Shown here: piece by piece, positions 1 through 8,445 of the stretch | Position numbering within the stretch: position 1 is the stretch's first letter | Layout: every line of letters starts with the position of its first letter | Assembly (NCBI RefSeq): GCF_003121405.1 | Contig: NZ_QBUY01000010.1 | Coordinates: forward strand, 62,001 to 126,000 | Length of the DNA: 64,000 nucleotides | Origin: Paraburkholderia sp. C35 | Lineage (GTDB): Bacteria; Pseudomonadota; Gammaproteobacteria; Burkholderiales; Burkholderiaceae | Direction: 5' to 3' | Program-made: the position numbers and the translations under genes | Notes under the pieces: generated by a model | The model's database searches: none | What the model was told of the DNA's origin: nothing | What the model saw: the letters and a program-made list of their open reading frames with translations, nothing else

Positions 1-1
1 G

Positions 2-166
2 ATTGAGCAGTTCCGGAGCATGGGAAAGACCGGCCAGACTATGCATCGGATCCTCTTCCAGAACCTCGGCAGTTCGAGAAACCGGGTGTTCGAGCTGTCA
101 GGCACTGATCCGATCACTCCTGTGTTCGTCGGCGCCGAGCTGGACGCAGTGCAGGGTACGTCATGA
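2..166 (+). CDS. Phage DNA-stabilisation (gp10-like) protein, C-terminal fragment
   Basis: The window opens inside a gene whose last 54 codons read in frame 2 and stop at TGA 164-166. The tail contains SSRNRVFELSGTDPITPVF followed by VGAELD. This resembles the C-terminus of P22 gp10-type packaged-DNA stabilisation (tail-hub) proteins, which end in a strand of the type RVFEV-s-TDPVP. These proteins plug the portal after packaging. The stop overlaps the next start as ATGA, so the two are probably translationally coupled. The family call is from remembered motif similarity over a short fragment. Confidence 0.6.
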   Translation: MEQFRSMGKTGQTMHRILFQNLGSSRNRVFELSGTDPITPVFVGAELDAVQGTS

Positions 167-744
167 CGGTCTGCCTTCCGAAACAGAAGCATCCGTTCGA
201 CGAGGGCGGGAAGGTCTATGTCAACAAGGAGTGGTATCTCGCGCTGCTGAGTCTGGTCACGCAGTCGAACGTAGTTCCACCGACGCCTCCCGTCGACGAT
301 GTGATTCTGGCCGAGGCGATTGACGCGTCGAACGGATCTGATGGTCTGGTCGAAAGATCTCTGGCCGACATCATCGCGCTAGTGCAGGCGATGTCTCCGC
401 AGGATTCCACCGAGCAGCTGATTGAACGCATACGCGAGATCGAAGTGCAGCTCGCGTTCATGCCGGACTACCCCGACTCTTCCTCTCAGTTCATCCAGCT
501 GATGGATGAACTCGGGAGCGGAGGTACACCCGGATTTGCATCAGGCGTCGATTTCACAGGTGGCACCACGACGACGTTGACGCTGTCGCAGGCCTACAGC
601 TCAGCGGCGAGCCTGTTCGTAACGTTCGATTCGGCATGGCAAGGGGCCGATCAGTTTTCTCTCAGCAACAAGACACTCACCTTCAATTCAGCGATCCCAG
701 TTGGCGTTTCCAAGGTCTTTGTCAAAGGCCTGTTGACGAGCTGA
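163..744 (+). CDS. Phage structural/tail-associated protein sharing a module with the tailspike
   Basis: A 193-residue protein starting inside the upstream stop codon (ATGA). The first 120 residues are not recognised. Residues about 120-193 (GFASGVDFTGGTTTTLTL through VPVGVSKVFVKG-like end) match residues about 114-183 of the tailspike at 10693-12636, including the same PVGVSKVFVKG ending. It has no signal peptide or membrane segment. Its place between the stabilisation protein and the neck genes suggests a virion component. The shared module may be an adaptor or oligomerisation domain used by both proteins; that is inference. Confidence 0.6.
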   Translation: MTVCLPKQKHPFDEGGKVYVNKEWYLALLSLVTQSNVVPPTPPVDDVILAEAIDASNGSDGLVERSLADIIALVQAMSPQDSTEQLIERIREIEVQLAFMPDYPDSSSQFIQLMDELGSGGTPGFASGVDFTGGTTTTLTLSQAYSSAASLFVTFDSAWQGADQFSLSNKTLTFNSAIPVGVSKVFVKGLLTS

Positions 745-760
745 CAACGGAGTTCTTCGC

Positions 761-1099
761 ATGACGACCACTGCACTTTCGCTCATTCCGGACGCGACGC
801 TTACGACAAGCGACGCGGCGTATTACACGAGCCCAAACAACACCACGTCCGTGTTGAAACGCACAGTGTTTACCAACACCAGCGCGTCTGCCGTGACCGT
901 GACCGTCAATGTTGTCCGTAGCGGCGGATCGTCGGTGACTACCAACGTGATCATCCCTCCCTATGCGATCGCGGCCGGCAAGACGTATGTCTCTCCCGAG
1001 CTGGCAGGTATGACGCTCGGACCGGGTGATTCCATTCACGCGCTAGCAAGTGCCAATAGCGCGATCAACATGATGTCCAGCGGGATCCAGATCGTATGA
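761..1099 (+). CDS. Small phage neck/tail protein, beta-rich
   Basis: A 112-residue protein rich in Thr, Ser and Val (TVTVNVVRSGG, NVIIPPYAIAAG), predicted to be mostly beta strand. GGAG lies about 10 bases before the ATG. Its last codons overlap the next ORF by 4 bases (ATGA at 1096). It resembles the small conserved proteins found between head-completion and ejection genes of podoviral prophages. No enzymatic motif is visible, and an exact role in the tail cannot be assigned. Confidence 0.55.
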   Translation: MTTTALSLIPDATLTTSDAAYYTSPNNTTSVLKRTVFTNTSASAVTVTVNVVRSGGSSVTTNVIIPPYAIAAGKTYVSPELAGMTLGPGDSIHALASANSAINMMSSGIQIV

Positions 1100-1704
1100 A
1101 AAACTTTATGAAGATGGCTGGCGGGATCGATGTGATGCCGCTGATGCTTTCCATTCGCCGCCGCCCCGAGCTCTGGAAGGAAGACACGTTTTTGCGCCAT
1201 TACCCACAAGGTCCGTTTGGCGAAACCGAGTCGATCATGCTGCGCTTCCCCAGGATCGCGGACTTCAGCAAGGACAAGTCCGGCAAGAAGATGGAGAAGT
1301 ACAAGCAGAACATGCTGCCGGGCTACGACCAGCACGAGAGCATCGATTACCCGCCATTCAAGCTTCTCACAGAGGCGAGACCGCTCATATACGCATTGAT
1401 GCACACGGTTCAGGGTGAGCGGCTTGGGCGGGTGATGATCAACAAGATCTCACCGGGAGGCCGCATCTTTCCGCACGCAGATACGCCAGTTCACGCCGAC
1501 TACTACACGCGCTTTCATGTCGTGCTGCAGAGCCAGCCCGGGGTCGTATTCCGATGCGGCGATATCACAGGTGGCGAGTTCGAGCAGGTATACATGGCCA
1601 CGGGCGAAGTCTGGTGGTTCAACAACAAGCTTGAGCACGAGGTCATCAACAACAGCAGCGATGACCGCATCCACATGATCATCGATATCAGGACGTCCCG
1701 ATGA
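1096..1704 (+). CDS. Aspartyl/asparaginyl beta-hydroxylase-like 2OG-Fe(II) protein
   Basis: A 202-residue protein with a cupin-fold hydroxylase signature. GGRIFPHADTPVHADYYTRF supplies the HxD pair and nearby basic residues, FHVVLQ follows as a strand, and WWFNNKLEHEVIN supplies the distal His. This pattern fits the AspH family, which oxidises Asp or Asn side chains using 2-oxoglutarate. It starts in ATGA overlap with the previous gene and overlaps the following acetyltransferase by 4 bases, so the two are coupled. It may modify a virion or host protein; the substrate is unknown. Family confidence is fair; catalytic activity is not shown. Confidence 0.65.
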   Translation: MKNFMKMAGGIDVMPLMLSIRRRPELWKEDTFLRHYPQGPFGETESIMLRFPRIADFSKDKSGKKMEKYKQNMLPGYDQHESIDYPPFKLLTEARPLIYALMHTVQGERLGRVMINKISPGGRIFPHADTPVHADYYTRFHVVLQSQPGVVFRCGDITGGEFEQVYMATGEVWWFNNKLEHEVINNSSDDRIHMIIDIRTSR

Positions 1705-2153
1705 TCACCTTTGCGATAGAACGGTTTGTCGATGTGTATCGGGAGATGTATCCGTTGCTCGAGCAGCACTACGACGAGATCTCAACCCACAAGACCCACG
1801 GCTTCCCGCTCGCGCCCCAGGCTGATGAATACGCGCGCCGGGAACAGGCTGGCCAACTGATGATGGTTATCGGTCGTGAGCAGGGAAAGATCGCGGCATA
1901 TCTGGTCGCATTCATTGGCCCCGGGCTTCATTACCAGACCTGCTTGACGTGCATCGTGGACATTTTCTTCGTCGAAGAGACGCGGCGTGGTGCGATGCAC
2001 GGCAAGGAGATGTTCGAGTTCACAAAGATGGAGTGCAAGCGACGCGGCGTGCAGAGATTTGCCGCAGGTTCCAAGCTGGCGCACGACTCGGGGCCGTTGC
2101 TCCGGTTCGCCGGTCTGGAGCCCGTCGAAACAATTCACGAAATGTGGCTTTAA
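1701..2153 (+). CDS. GNAT-family acetyltransferase-like protein
   Basis: A 150-residue protein with an N-terminal helix-strand pattern. The central strand CLTCIVDIFFVEETRRGAMHG resembles the GNAT acetyl-CoA loop (V-x-x-x-x-R-x-x-G) and is followed by a helix (KEMFEFTKMECKRRG). The C-terminal FAGLEPVETIHEMWL is typical of small phage GNAT proteins. It begins in the ATGA overlap at the end of the hydroxylase gene. GNAT-like genes sit next to internal-virion genes in several podophages. The acetylated target is unknown. Confidence 0.65.
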   Translation: MITFAIERFVDVYREMYPLLEQHYDEISTHKTHGFPLAPQADEYARREQAGQLMMVIGREQGKIAAYLVAFIGPGLHYQTCLTCIVDIFFVEETRRGAMHGKEMFEFTKMECKRRGVQRFAAGSKLAHDSGPLLRFAGLEPVETIHEMWL

Positions 2154-2162
2154 GGGGAAATC

Positions 2163-2978
2163 ATGGTTGCAGCAGCTATTGGTGCAGCGGCAGTCGCAAC
2201 GGTGGGAAGCGCGGCGATCACATCCAGCGCATCGAAGTCGGCGGCCAATACGCAAGCGCAAGCCGCCCAGAACGCCGCGCAGGAGCAATGGGACGAGTTC
2301 AACACGGTTCAGGCTAACGAGGCACCGTACATGGCTCTGGGCCAGAGTGCGATTACGCCTCTGTTGCAGGCGATGGGGTACAACGTCACGCAAGGTGCGA
2401 ACGGGCAATACTCCCTGTCGACGAATCCGTCGAGCATTCTGCAGCAACAGTTCACGGCTCCGACGCTTCAGGATGTCCGGAACACACCGGGTTACCAGTT
2501 TCAGATGGAGCAAGGTAACAAGGCCATCAACAATAGTGCTGCCGCGCGTGGTGGCTTACTGTCTGGCGCCACCCTGAAAGACCTTCTCTCGTATAGCCAG
2601 GGCCTCGCAGATACGACCTATCAGCAGGACTTCAACAACTCGCTGACGGCGTTCAATACGAACTACAACAGCGCGGCAAATAACGTTAATCGCTTGAGCG
2701 GACTCGTGACGCTCGGCCAGAACACGGCGGCGAATGTCGGCAATCAGGGGTTGCAGACGGCATCGAATGCCGGCCAGCTCACTACTTCTGGCGCGAATGC
2801 GTCCGCGGCAGGTACGGTGGCGTCGGGTAACGCGATTTCCAGCGGTTTGAGCGGCCTCGCGAGCAGCGGGACAAACTACGCGTTGCTGAACCAGCTGACC
2901 AACCAAGGTACAAGCAGCTATAGCAGCGCGGCATCGACGAGCACGCCGACTGACCTCATTTCCAGTTACACGGGATAA
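2163..2978 (+). CDS. DNA-ejection/injection protein (first of three)
   Basis: A 271-residue protein with a small-residue, glycine-alanine N-terminal segment (AAAIGAAAVATVGSAAI) of the kind that can insert into membranes. Asn, Gln, Ser and Ala-rich sequence follows. It resembles DNA-transfer/internal-virion proteins of P22-like and Bcep-type podoviruses, which leave the capsid and help DNA cross the cell envelope. An AAGGGGA ribosome site precedes the ATG by about 5 bases. Two larger candidate ejection proteins follow with gaps of 2 and 5 bases, a typical three-gene ejection block. Confidence 0.6.
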   Translation: MVAAAIGAAAVATVGSAAITSSASKSAANTQAQAAQNAAQEQWDEFNTVQANEAPYMALGQSAITPLLQAMGYNVTQGANGQYSLSTNPSSILQQQFTAPTLQDVRNTPGYQFQMEQGNKAINNSAAARGGLLSGATLKDLLSYSQGLADTTYQQDFNNSLTAFNTNYNSAANNVNRLSGLVTLGQNTAANVGNQGLQTASNAGQLTTSGANASAAGTVASGNAISSGLSGLASSGTNYALLNQLTNQGTSSYSSAASTSTPTDLISSYTG

Positions 2979-2980
2979 CC

Positions 2981-4561
2981 ATGGCCATTGATCCGAGCAT
3001 CCCTCTCGCCGCCCAGGCTCCGAAGATCGACGCCACGCAAAACATTGCGCAGGCATTCACACTCGCGGACCTGATCAACAAACAGAAGGCCGATCAGCAA
3101 CTGCGAGCTGCTCTGTCAGATCCCAACGCTATCGACCCGGCAACTGGTCAGATCAGCCAGAACACGCTCGCGCAGATCACTCGCCAGAACCCGTCTGCCG
3201 GCATGGCGCTGCAAAAGAACGCGGCGGATCTCGCTGCCAAGAACGCCACCGTCGCAAAAGACAAGGCGCAGACGCGCAATTACGACTTCGAGAACGGCGT
3301 CAAGCAGATGGATCTGATCGCGCAGACGGGCGGCAGTCTGATGACGCAGTATCAACAGCTGTTGTCGCAAGGCGTGCCACGTGAGCAAGCAATCCAGACC
3401 ATGCAACCGCTGTATCAGGAAGCGATGCAGAACGTTGCCTCGACCGGACAGATCGATCAGGAGCATCTTGCGCAGATCCCGCCGCAGTTCGATCCGGACA
3501 AGGTCTCCGCTGGTGTGTTTCGTGCCCTGACGACGAAAGACCAATTCAGCGTTATGCACCAGAAGAATCAGGAGGAGCTCGAGCGTAACAAGGCCGATGA
3601 AACGAAGCGCCACAACCGCGTGGATGAAGGTCTCAGTTCACAGCGCGTTGGTCTTGAAGGCCAGCGTGTGGGTCTGGAGCGGGAACGGGTTGGCATGGAG
3701 GGTACGCGGCTCGGAATCGAATCCGCGAAAAGCGGGCTGATGCCGGATCCGAATAATCCCGGCAAGTTTGTCAAAGACCCGAGCGCGGGTCTCACCGACG
3801 ACGATGTGAAGTTCATGGCGCGTCAGTATCTGGCCGGTGACAAGTCGGTTCTGCAGAATCTGGGCCGTGGCTCGCAGGGCGCGCGCGACGTGGTGGCGCT
3901 TCGTCGCGCGATCCGCACGGAAGCTGAAGAGAAGGGCATGAAGCCTGACGAGGTGGCGTCGACCATTGCTGAGTTCGAAGGCCTGAAGGCAGGGGAACGC
4001 TCGCTCGGCACACGGACTGCACAGGCCGGCATGGCGGTCAACGAAGCATCCCAGTTTGCTGATCTCGCCTTGCAATCGTCGAACAAGGTCGACCGGACCA
4101 AGTATCCGTCTCTCAACAAGGTGTTGCAGGCAGCTGAGAAAGGAACGGGCGATCCGGCCATCGTCGAGTTCGGTGCGTACAACAATTCACTCATCAACGC
4201 ATACGCGCGCGCGATCAGCCCGAGTGGTACACCGACGGTGAGCGACAAGGATCACGCCCGTGAGATGCTGGCGACCGCATACAGCAAGGGTCAGTATGCC
4301 GCTGTGGTCGGCGCGATGAAGAAGGAAATGGCCGCTGCGCAGAAGTCACCGAGCATGGTTCGCGAGGAATTTCGCGGGTACGGTAAACGCCAGATTGGCC
4401 CAAGTGACCAGCAGCAGCCCGGAACGACACCCAATCCGTTTCCGAACGGCGCAGCGCCGCTTCCGGGGCAAGGTTCGGCACCGGCTGGAGTCAAGCCACC
4501 GCTTCCGGCCGGCGGTGCGCCTGCGCAGAACTCGGCTGATTTTTCACATCTCTGGAACTGA
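2981..4561 (+). CDS. DNA-ejection/internal virion protein
   Basis: A 526-residue soluble protein with long Gln/Lys/Glu-rich helices. Around residues 195-250 there is a near-repetitive stretch (SQRVGLEGQRVGLERERVG, then MEGTRLG) with coiled-coil character. The C-terminus is Pro/Gly/Gln-rich. It starts 2 bases after the previous stop. Position and composition match the second internal virion protein of podoviral ejection blocks. No lytic transglycosylase motif was seen. The exact homologue (for example P22 gp20 or gp16) cannot be settled by eye. Confidence 0.55.
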   Translation: MAIDPSIPLAAQAPKIDATQNIAQAFTLADLINKQKADQQLRAALSDPNAIDPATGQISQNTLAQITRQNPSAGMALQKNAADLAAKNATVAKDKAQTRNYDFENGVKQMDLIAQTGGSLMTQYQQLLSQGVPREQAIQTMQPLYQEAMQNVASTGQIDQEHLAQIPPQFDPDKVSAGVFRALTTKDQFSVMHQKNQEELERNKADETKRHNRVDEGLSSQRVGLEGQRVGLERERVGMEGTRLGIESAKSGLMPDPNNPGKFVKDPSAGLTDDDVKFMARQYLAGDKSVLQNLGRGSQGARDVVALRRAIRTEAEEKGMKPDEVASTIAEFEGLKAGERSLGTRTAQAGMAVNEASQFADLALQSSNKVDRTKYPSLNKVLQAAEKGTGDPAIVEFGAYNNSLINAYARAISPSGTPTVSDKDHAREMLATAYSKGQYAAVVGAMKKEMAAAQKSPSMVREEFRGYGKRQIGPSDQQQPGTTPNPFPNGAAPLPGQGSAPAGVKPPLPAGGAPAQNSADFSHLWN

Positions 4562-4566
4562 CAATC

Positions 4567-6708
4567 ATGGCAAAACCGTGGTCCGCAGTCGCTGCGAGCC
4601 CCGAGTTCCAAGCGCTTGCTCCCGAGGCGCAGGAGGCCGCGCGCGCTCAGTATTTCAATCAGGTCGTTACGCCACAGCTTCAGCCCGATCAGGTTGATAC
4701 CGCGCGCGCCCAGTTTGACGCGCAAACGGCGCCAAAGGCCGCCGCTGTTGCGCCAGATGCTCAGCCTCAACCTGCCGGCTCAAGCGCAACTGGAGAAAGT
4801 CCAACGATCCTGCAGCGTCTAGGGTTGCCTCAGGCAGATCCTAACTCGGTCGAAAACACTGTGCGAAAGGTGTTTGGCGCGCCGGCGGTTGGCGCCAATC
4901 CAGAATTCGAGAAGGTCGCCAATGCCGATTCGCCTTTCGCGGACGTCATGCCGACGTCGCCCACGCTACTCAGAGATCTGGGTCGGGCGGTTGCTGCGCC
5001 CGTGAAATATCTGCTTCGCGGCGGCGACGCCAACGCGCCTGCGATGCAGAAGGTGATCGATACGTTCAAGGAGGCGGGCACCGCACCGAGCGTAGGTCAG
5101 GCGACAGGGAAGCGCGTTGCACAGGCAACAGAAAGTCTCCTCGGCAAGTATCCAGGCGGCGCGGGGGTCATGGCGAAACGCGGCGAGGAACAAGCCTCAG
5201 AATTCGCCCGAAAAGCGGAAGAGATCGCCAACAGGCTGTCGCCAAGCGCGACGCCGTCGGTTGCTGGTCGCGCGATCGAACAGGGGCTATCTGGCCCCGG
5301 GGGGTTTGTCGACAGGTTCAAGCAAGGACAGAAAGCGCTGTATGACAAGCTCGACGCTTACATCAAGCCGCAGACGCCGGTGAACGTCAGCAGTACCGCG
5401 AAGGCTCTTGCCTCAATGAATGAGGACATCTCTGGAGCCGAAGCACTGTCGAAGTTCTTCAAGAACCGGAAAATTCAGGACATCGAGACTGCGCTTAAGG
5501 CAGATACAGCAGGTACAGGCGCGGGGGTGTTGGTTGTGCCTCCGAATGCGACGACTGCTGAAGCGCGCGGCGCCGCATCACACGGTCTGCTCCGGAAGCA
5601 GGCGGCCGAGGTCCGCGAAGGCCAGGCTCCGCTGTATGGACGCAGCGCACCCACGCGGAACCCGTACACCGGAAAGACTGGCCCGAGCGTGCGCATGGCT
5701 GGTCGTCCCTCGGACGTCACCATCGAGCCCAGCAATGCCGCAACGCCGAGCTACGCTGGCGGGAAGACGATTCCCATCCCCGGTGGTTCGCCGACGAACC
5801 AACTGCCGTACGAGGCGTTGAAAAAACTGCGCACACTGGTCGGCGACGAAATCTCGAATGGCTCGCTTGTCAGCGATGTGCCGCGCTCGAAATGGAAAGC
5901 GCTCTACGCTGCTTTGTCCAGCGATCTGGAGGGAGCTGCGAAGGCGACGGGCAACGCGGATGCCGTGAAGGCGATGGATCGTGCGAATGCCTTCTCGCGT
6001 GCCGGTCACGCGCGGATCGAGGATGTGCTCGACAAGGTTGCGAAACAGGATCTCCCAGAGAAAGTCTTTAAATCGGCTGTCAACCCTGCGGACATGGAAG
6101 CGGGCGCGACGAAGATTCAGGGGATCATGAAGAGCCTGACGAATGAAGAGCGCAGCGTCGTCAAATCCGCGTTCATCCGCCGCATGGGCACCGCGTCGGC
6201 AGGTCAGCAGGGCGCGGAAGGTGGTCTGTTCTCATCGCAAACCTTCCTCACGAACTGGAACAAGATGTCTGCGGCGGCGAAAGATGTGATGTTTTCCAGT
6301 GCCGACGGCAATCTGCGCAAATCGCTCGACGCGATCGCCCAGACTGCAGACCGCATCAAGCAGGGCGGGAAGGTACTTGCGAATCCATCGGGAACGGGCC
6401 CGGTTGTGGCTGCGACCGGTCTGATCTCGTCAGTCGGTACGGCTCTGGGGACCGGGAATCTAGGCGTAGCTGGCGGTCTGCTGGCATCGGCCGCCGGCGC
6501 AAACCTTACATCGAAGCTGATGACGAATCCCCGTTTCGTCGGCTGGCTGGCACGCGCGACAAAGATCAGCAACCCGGAGCTGGCGCGGCAGGCGGTGCTG
6601 TCGCTCGGGAAAACGATGCAGGGGGAGCCGGATGACGTGAAAGACGATGCGGAAAACTATGCCTCGGCAGCTGCGCAGGCGTTCGGCGTCAAAACAGAAG
6701 GGCAATAA
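4567..6708 (+). CDS. Large DNA-ejection/internal virion protein
   Basis: A 713-residue protein with an N-terminal motif (KPWSAVAASPEFQALAPEAQ) common at the start of large podoviral injection proteins. Long helical sections follow. Near residues 613-650 there is a Gly/Ala-rich hydrophobic stretch (GLISSVGTALGTGNLGVAGG) that could span a membrane. It is the third gene of the ejection block and ends convergently against a tiny minus-strand ORF. The role in DNA delivery is inferred from position and composition. Confidence 0.55.
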   Translation: MAKPWSAVAASPEFQALAPEAQEAARAQYFNQVVTPQLQPDQVDTARAQFDAQTAPKAAAVAPDAQPQPAGSSATGESPTILQRLGLPQADPNSVENTVRKVFGAPAVGANPEFEKVANADSPFADVMPTSPTLLRDLGRAVAAPVKYLLRGGDANAPAMQKVIDTFKEAGTAPSVGQATGKRVAQATESLLGKYPGGAGVMAKRGEEQASEFARKAEEIANRLSPSATPSVAGRAIEQGLSGPGGFVDRFKQGQKALYDKLDAYIKPQTPVNVSSTAKALASMNEDISGAEALSKFFKNRKIQDIETALKADTAGTGAGVLVVPPNATTAEARGAASHGLLRKQAAEVREGQAPLYGRSAPTRNPYTGKTGPSVRMAGRPSDVTIEPSNAATPSYAGGKTIPIPGGSPTNQLPYEALKKLRTLVGDEISNGSLVSDVPRSKWKALYAALSSDLEGAAKATGNADAVKAMDRANAFSRAGHARIEDVLDKVAKQDLPEKVFKSAVNPADMEAGATKIQGIMKSLTNEERSVVKSAFIRRMGTASAGQQGAEGGLFSSQTFLTNWNKMSAAAKDVMFSSADGNLRKSLDAIAQTADRIKQGGKVLANPSGTGPVVAATGLISSVGTALGTGNLGVAGGLLASAAGANLTSKLMTNPRFVGWLARATKISNPELARQAVLSLGKTMQGEPDDVKDDAENYASAAAQAFGVKTEGQ

Positions 6709-6820
6709 CCGCGTAGCCAAGACCGCCAACCCACAGCGCGACCGCGAGCGGAAACCCGATTCCGTACTTGAAATCGTCCCACGCGGTGTAAGGCTTTTCG
6801 GGTTTGGGCGGCTGGTGCAT
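6689..6820 (-). CDS. Possible 43-residue membrane protein
   Basis: A minus-strand ORF starting at ATG 6820. It reads as a short basic N-terminus (MHQPPKPEKPYTAWDDFKYG) followed by a convincing hydrophobic segment (FPLAVALWVGGLGYAVIALLF) to the stop. It overlaps the 3-prime end of the ejection gene by 20 bases on the other strand. No good ribosome site is seen, but TATAAT lies about 9 bases upstream of the ATG on the same strand, so a short or absent leader is possible. A longer reading frame (to 6937) exists but its N-terminus looks random. Confidence 0.4.
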   Translation of the reverse strand: MHQPPKPEKPYTAWDDFKYGIGFPLAVALWVGGLGYAVIALLF

Positions 6821-6842
6821 GAGCGAATTATAGGGGAAAACC

Positions 6843-8159
6843 TTGAAAGTACTTGTGATTGACTCGGATGGGTCGAGCCTTGATTTCTGCCTTCGGGCCA
6901 AGGAAGCCGGACATGACGTCCGGCTTTTTGTTTGCACGAAGAAAGGCGGCGAGCAGCGCTGCGTTGGTCAGGGGTGGGTGCACCGCATCGACAACTGGCG
7001 CGGCTCCATGTCATGGGCGGATCTGGTCTTTCTGACCGGCAATGACCGATACATGGCCGAGTTGGAGCCGTTCAAGAAACGCGGCTTTCCGATCTTCTCC
7101 CCGGGCGTGCAGGGCGCACGCCTTGAGATCGATCGCGCGTTCGGCCAGAAGATCCTGAAGATGGCCGGGATTGATTGCATCCCATACACCGAGTTCACGG
7201 ACTACGACACTGCGATGAAGTTTGTCGCGAAGAACGAGCAGCGGTACGTCTCGAAGACGCTGGGTGACGAAGAGGACAAGTCGCTCTCCTACGTGTCGAA
7301 GAGTCCGGAGGACATGATCTACATGCTCGACCGGTGGAAGCGCCTCGGAAAGGACATCGGTCGATTCATGCTGCAGGAGTTCGTGCCTGGCGTCGAAATC
7401 GGTGTTTCAGGTTGGTTCGGGCCCGGCGGTTGGTCTGAGTACAAGAACGAAAATTTCGAGCACAAGAAGCTCATGAATGGCGACAAGGGCGTCAACACGG
7501 GTGAGATGGGCACCGTGATGAAGTACGTCAAGGACTCGAAGTTGTTCCGAGATGCGCTCGAGCCGGTGACCGATTACCTTCTGTCGATCGACTATGTCGG
7601 CGATATCGACATGAACTGCATGGTCGATTCGAAGGGTACGGCGTGGCCGCTTGAGTTCACGTGCCGTCCGGGCTGGCCCGCATTCCGCATCATGCAGGCA
7701 TGCCACAAAGGTGATCCTGTCCAGTGGATGCTGGATCTGGTCAAGGGAGAGAACACACTGAAGGTGAACACTGACGTTGCGATCGGTGTCGTGATGGCGC
7801 AGCCTGATTTCCCTTATTCGAACGCCACCGGCAAAGAGGTCACAGGCATTCCGGTGTTCGGGACCGAAGAAGTGCCGCGGAACCAGATTTCTCCAGCCGA
7901 CATGATGATCGGCAAGGTTGCGTCGCTGAAGAACGGTCGTGTGACCGAAGTCGAAATGCCCGTGACCTGCGGTGATTACGTGATCGTGTGCACAGGAACT
8001 GGATCGACGGTTACCAAAGCCAAGGAGTCAGCTTACAAGATAGTCGACAAGATCAGCTTTCCAAATTCCCCGATGTACCGGACCGATATCGGCGACCGGC
8101 TTGAAAAGCAGTTGCCGTTGCTGCAGAAGCACGGATACGCGACAGAGTTCGTTTTCTGA
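6843..8159 (+). CDS. ATP-grasp ligase, PurD (GAR synthetase)-like, phage-encoded
   Basis: A 438-residue protein. The N-terminus (MKVLVIDSDGSSLDFCLRAK) matches the Rossmann start of phosphoribosylamine-glycine ligases. ATP-grasp features follow: LQEFVPGVEIGVSGWF and the metal/ATP segment GDIDMNCMV...WPLEFTCRPGWPAF. The only sensible start is TTG at 6843, because an in-frame TAG lies at 6831-6833 and AGGGGA at 6832-6837 is well spaced. GAR synthetase joins phosphoribosylamine and glycine in purine synthesis. A phage copy could instead ligate another substrate. Codons about 22-30 form a terminator-like hairpin (listed separately). Confidence 0.65.
   Translation: MKVLVIDSDGSSLDFCLRAKEAGHDVRLFVCTKKGGEQRCVGQGWVHRIDNWRGSMSWADLVFLTGNDRYMAELEPFKKRGFPIFSPGVQGARLEIDRAFGQKILKMAGIDCIPYTEFTDYDTAMKFVAKNEQRYVSKTLGDEEDKSLSYVSKSPEDMIYMLDRWKRLGKDIGRFMLQEFVPGVEIGVSGWFGPGGWSEYKNENFEHKKLMNGDKGVNTGEMGTVMKYVKDSKLFRDALEPVTDYLLSIDYVGDIDMNCMVDSKGTAWPLEFTCRPGWPAFRIMQACHKGDPVQWMLDLVKGENTLKVNTDVAIGVVMAQPDFPYSNATGKEVTGIPVFGTEEVPRNQISPADMMIGKVASLKNGRVTEVEMPVTCGDYVIVCTGTGSTVTKAKESAYKIVDKISFPNSPMYRTDIGDRLEKQLPLLQKHGYATEFVF
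6903..6930 (+). terminator. Terminator-like hairpin inside the ATP-grasp gene
   Basis: The sequence AAGCCGGAC, a 5-base spacer ATGAC, GTCCGGCTT and then TTTG forms a perfect 9-base-pair stem with a T run, as in an intrinsic terminator. It lies within the first 30 codons of the ATP-grasp ORF. It may limit transcription of that gene or be an accident of coding sequence. Confidence 0.4.
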
Positions 8160-8181
8160 CCGAGATAACGATCAAAAACAT

Positions 8182-8205
8182 AGCCCGCCACGAGCGGGCT
8201 TTTTC
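8182..8205 (+). terminator. Intrinsic terminator after the ATP-grasp gene
   Basis: AGCCCGC, loop CACGA, GCGGGCT followed by TTTTC. It lies 22 bases after the stop codon at 8157-8159 and ends the ejection/ATP-grasp transcript before the lysis genes. Confidence 0.8.
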
Positions 8206-8226
8206 ATTTCAACGACGGGGATTCAT

Positions 8227-8445
8227 GTGGATCACGACGACACCATGGCTGAGATCGCGGAAAACAAACGGCGCATCGAGGTGCACGAAGCGGTTTGTGC
8301 CGAGCGCTATCAGGGCATCATCGACAAGTTCGGGCGTGGCGAGAAGCGAATGCAACGCATCGAATATGTCATCTACTTTCTTATGCTCGTCTGTCTCTTC
8401 GGCAGAGACAGCGCGATGAAGCTGCTAGAGGTGTTCGTGAAATGA
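8227..8445 (+). CDS. XhlA-like small membrane protein of the lysis region
   Basis: A 72-residue protein starting at GTG 8227 with GGGG six bases upstream; ATG 8245 is an alternative (66 residues). An N-terminal charged helix (AENKRRIEVHEAVCAERYQG) leads to a single hydrophobic segment (IEYVIYFLMLVCLFG) near the C-terminus. This layout resembles haemolysin XhlA-type proteins that sit with holins and endolysins. The stop overlaps the endolysin start (ATGA), so the two are translationally coupled. Confidence 0.6.
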   Translation: MDHDDTMAEIAENKRRIEVHEAVCAERYQGIIDKFGRGEKRMQRIEYVIYFLMLVCLFGRDSAMKLLEVFVK

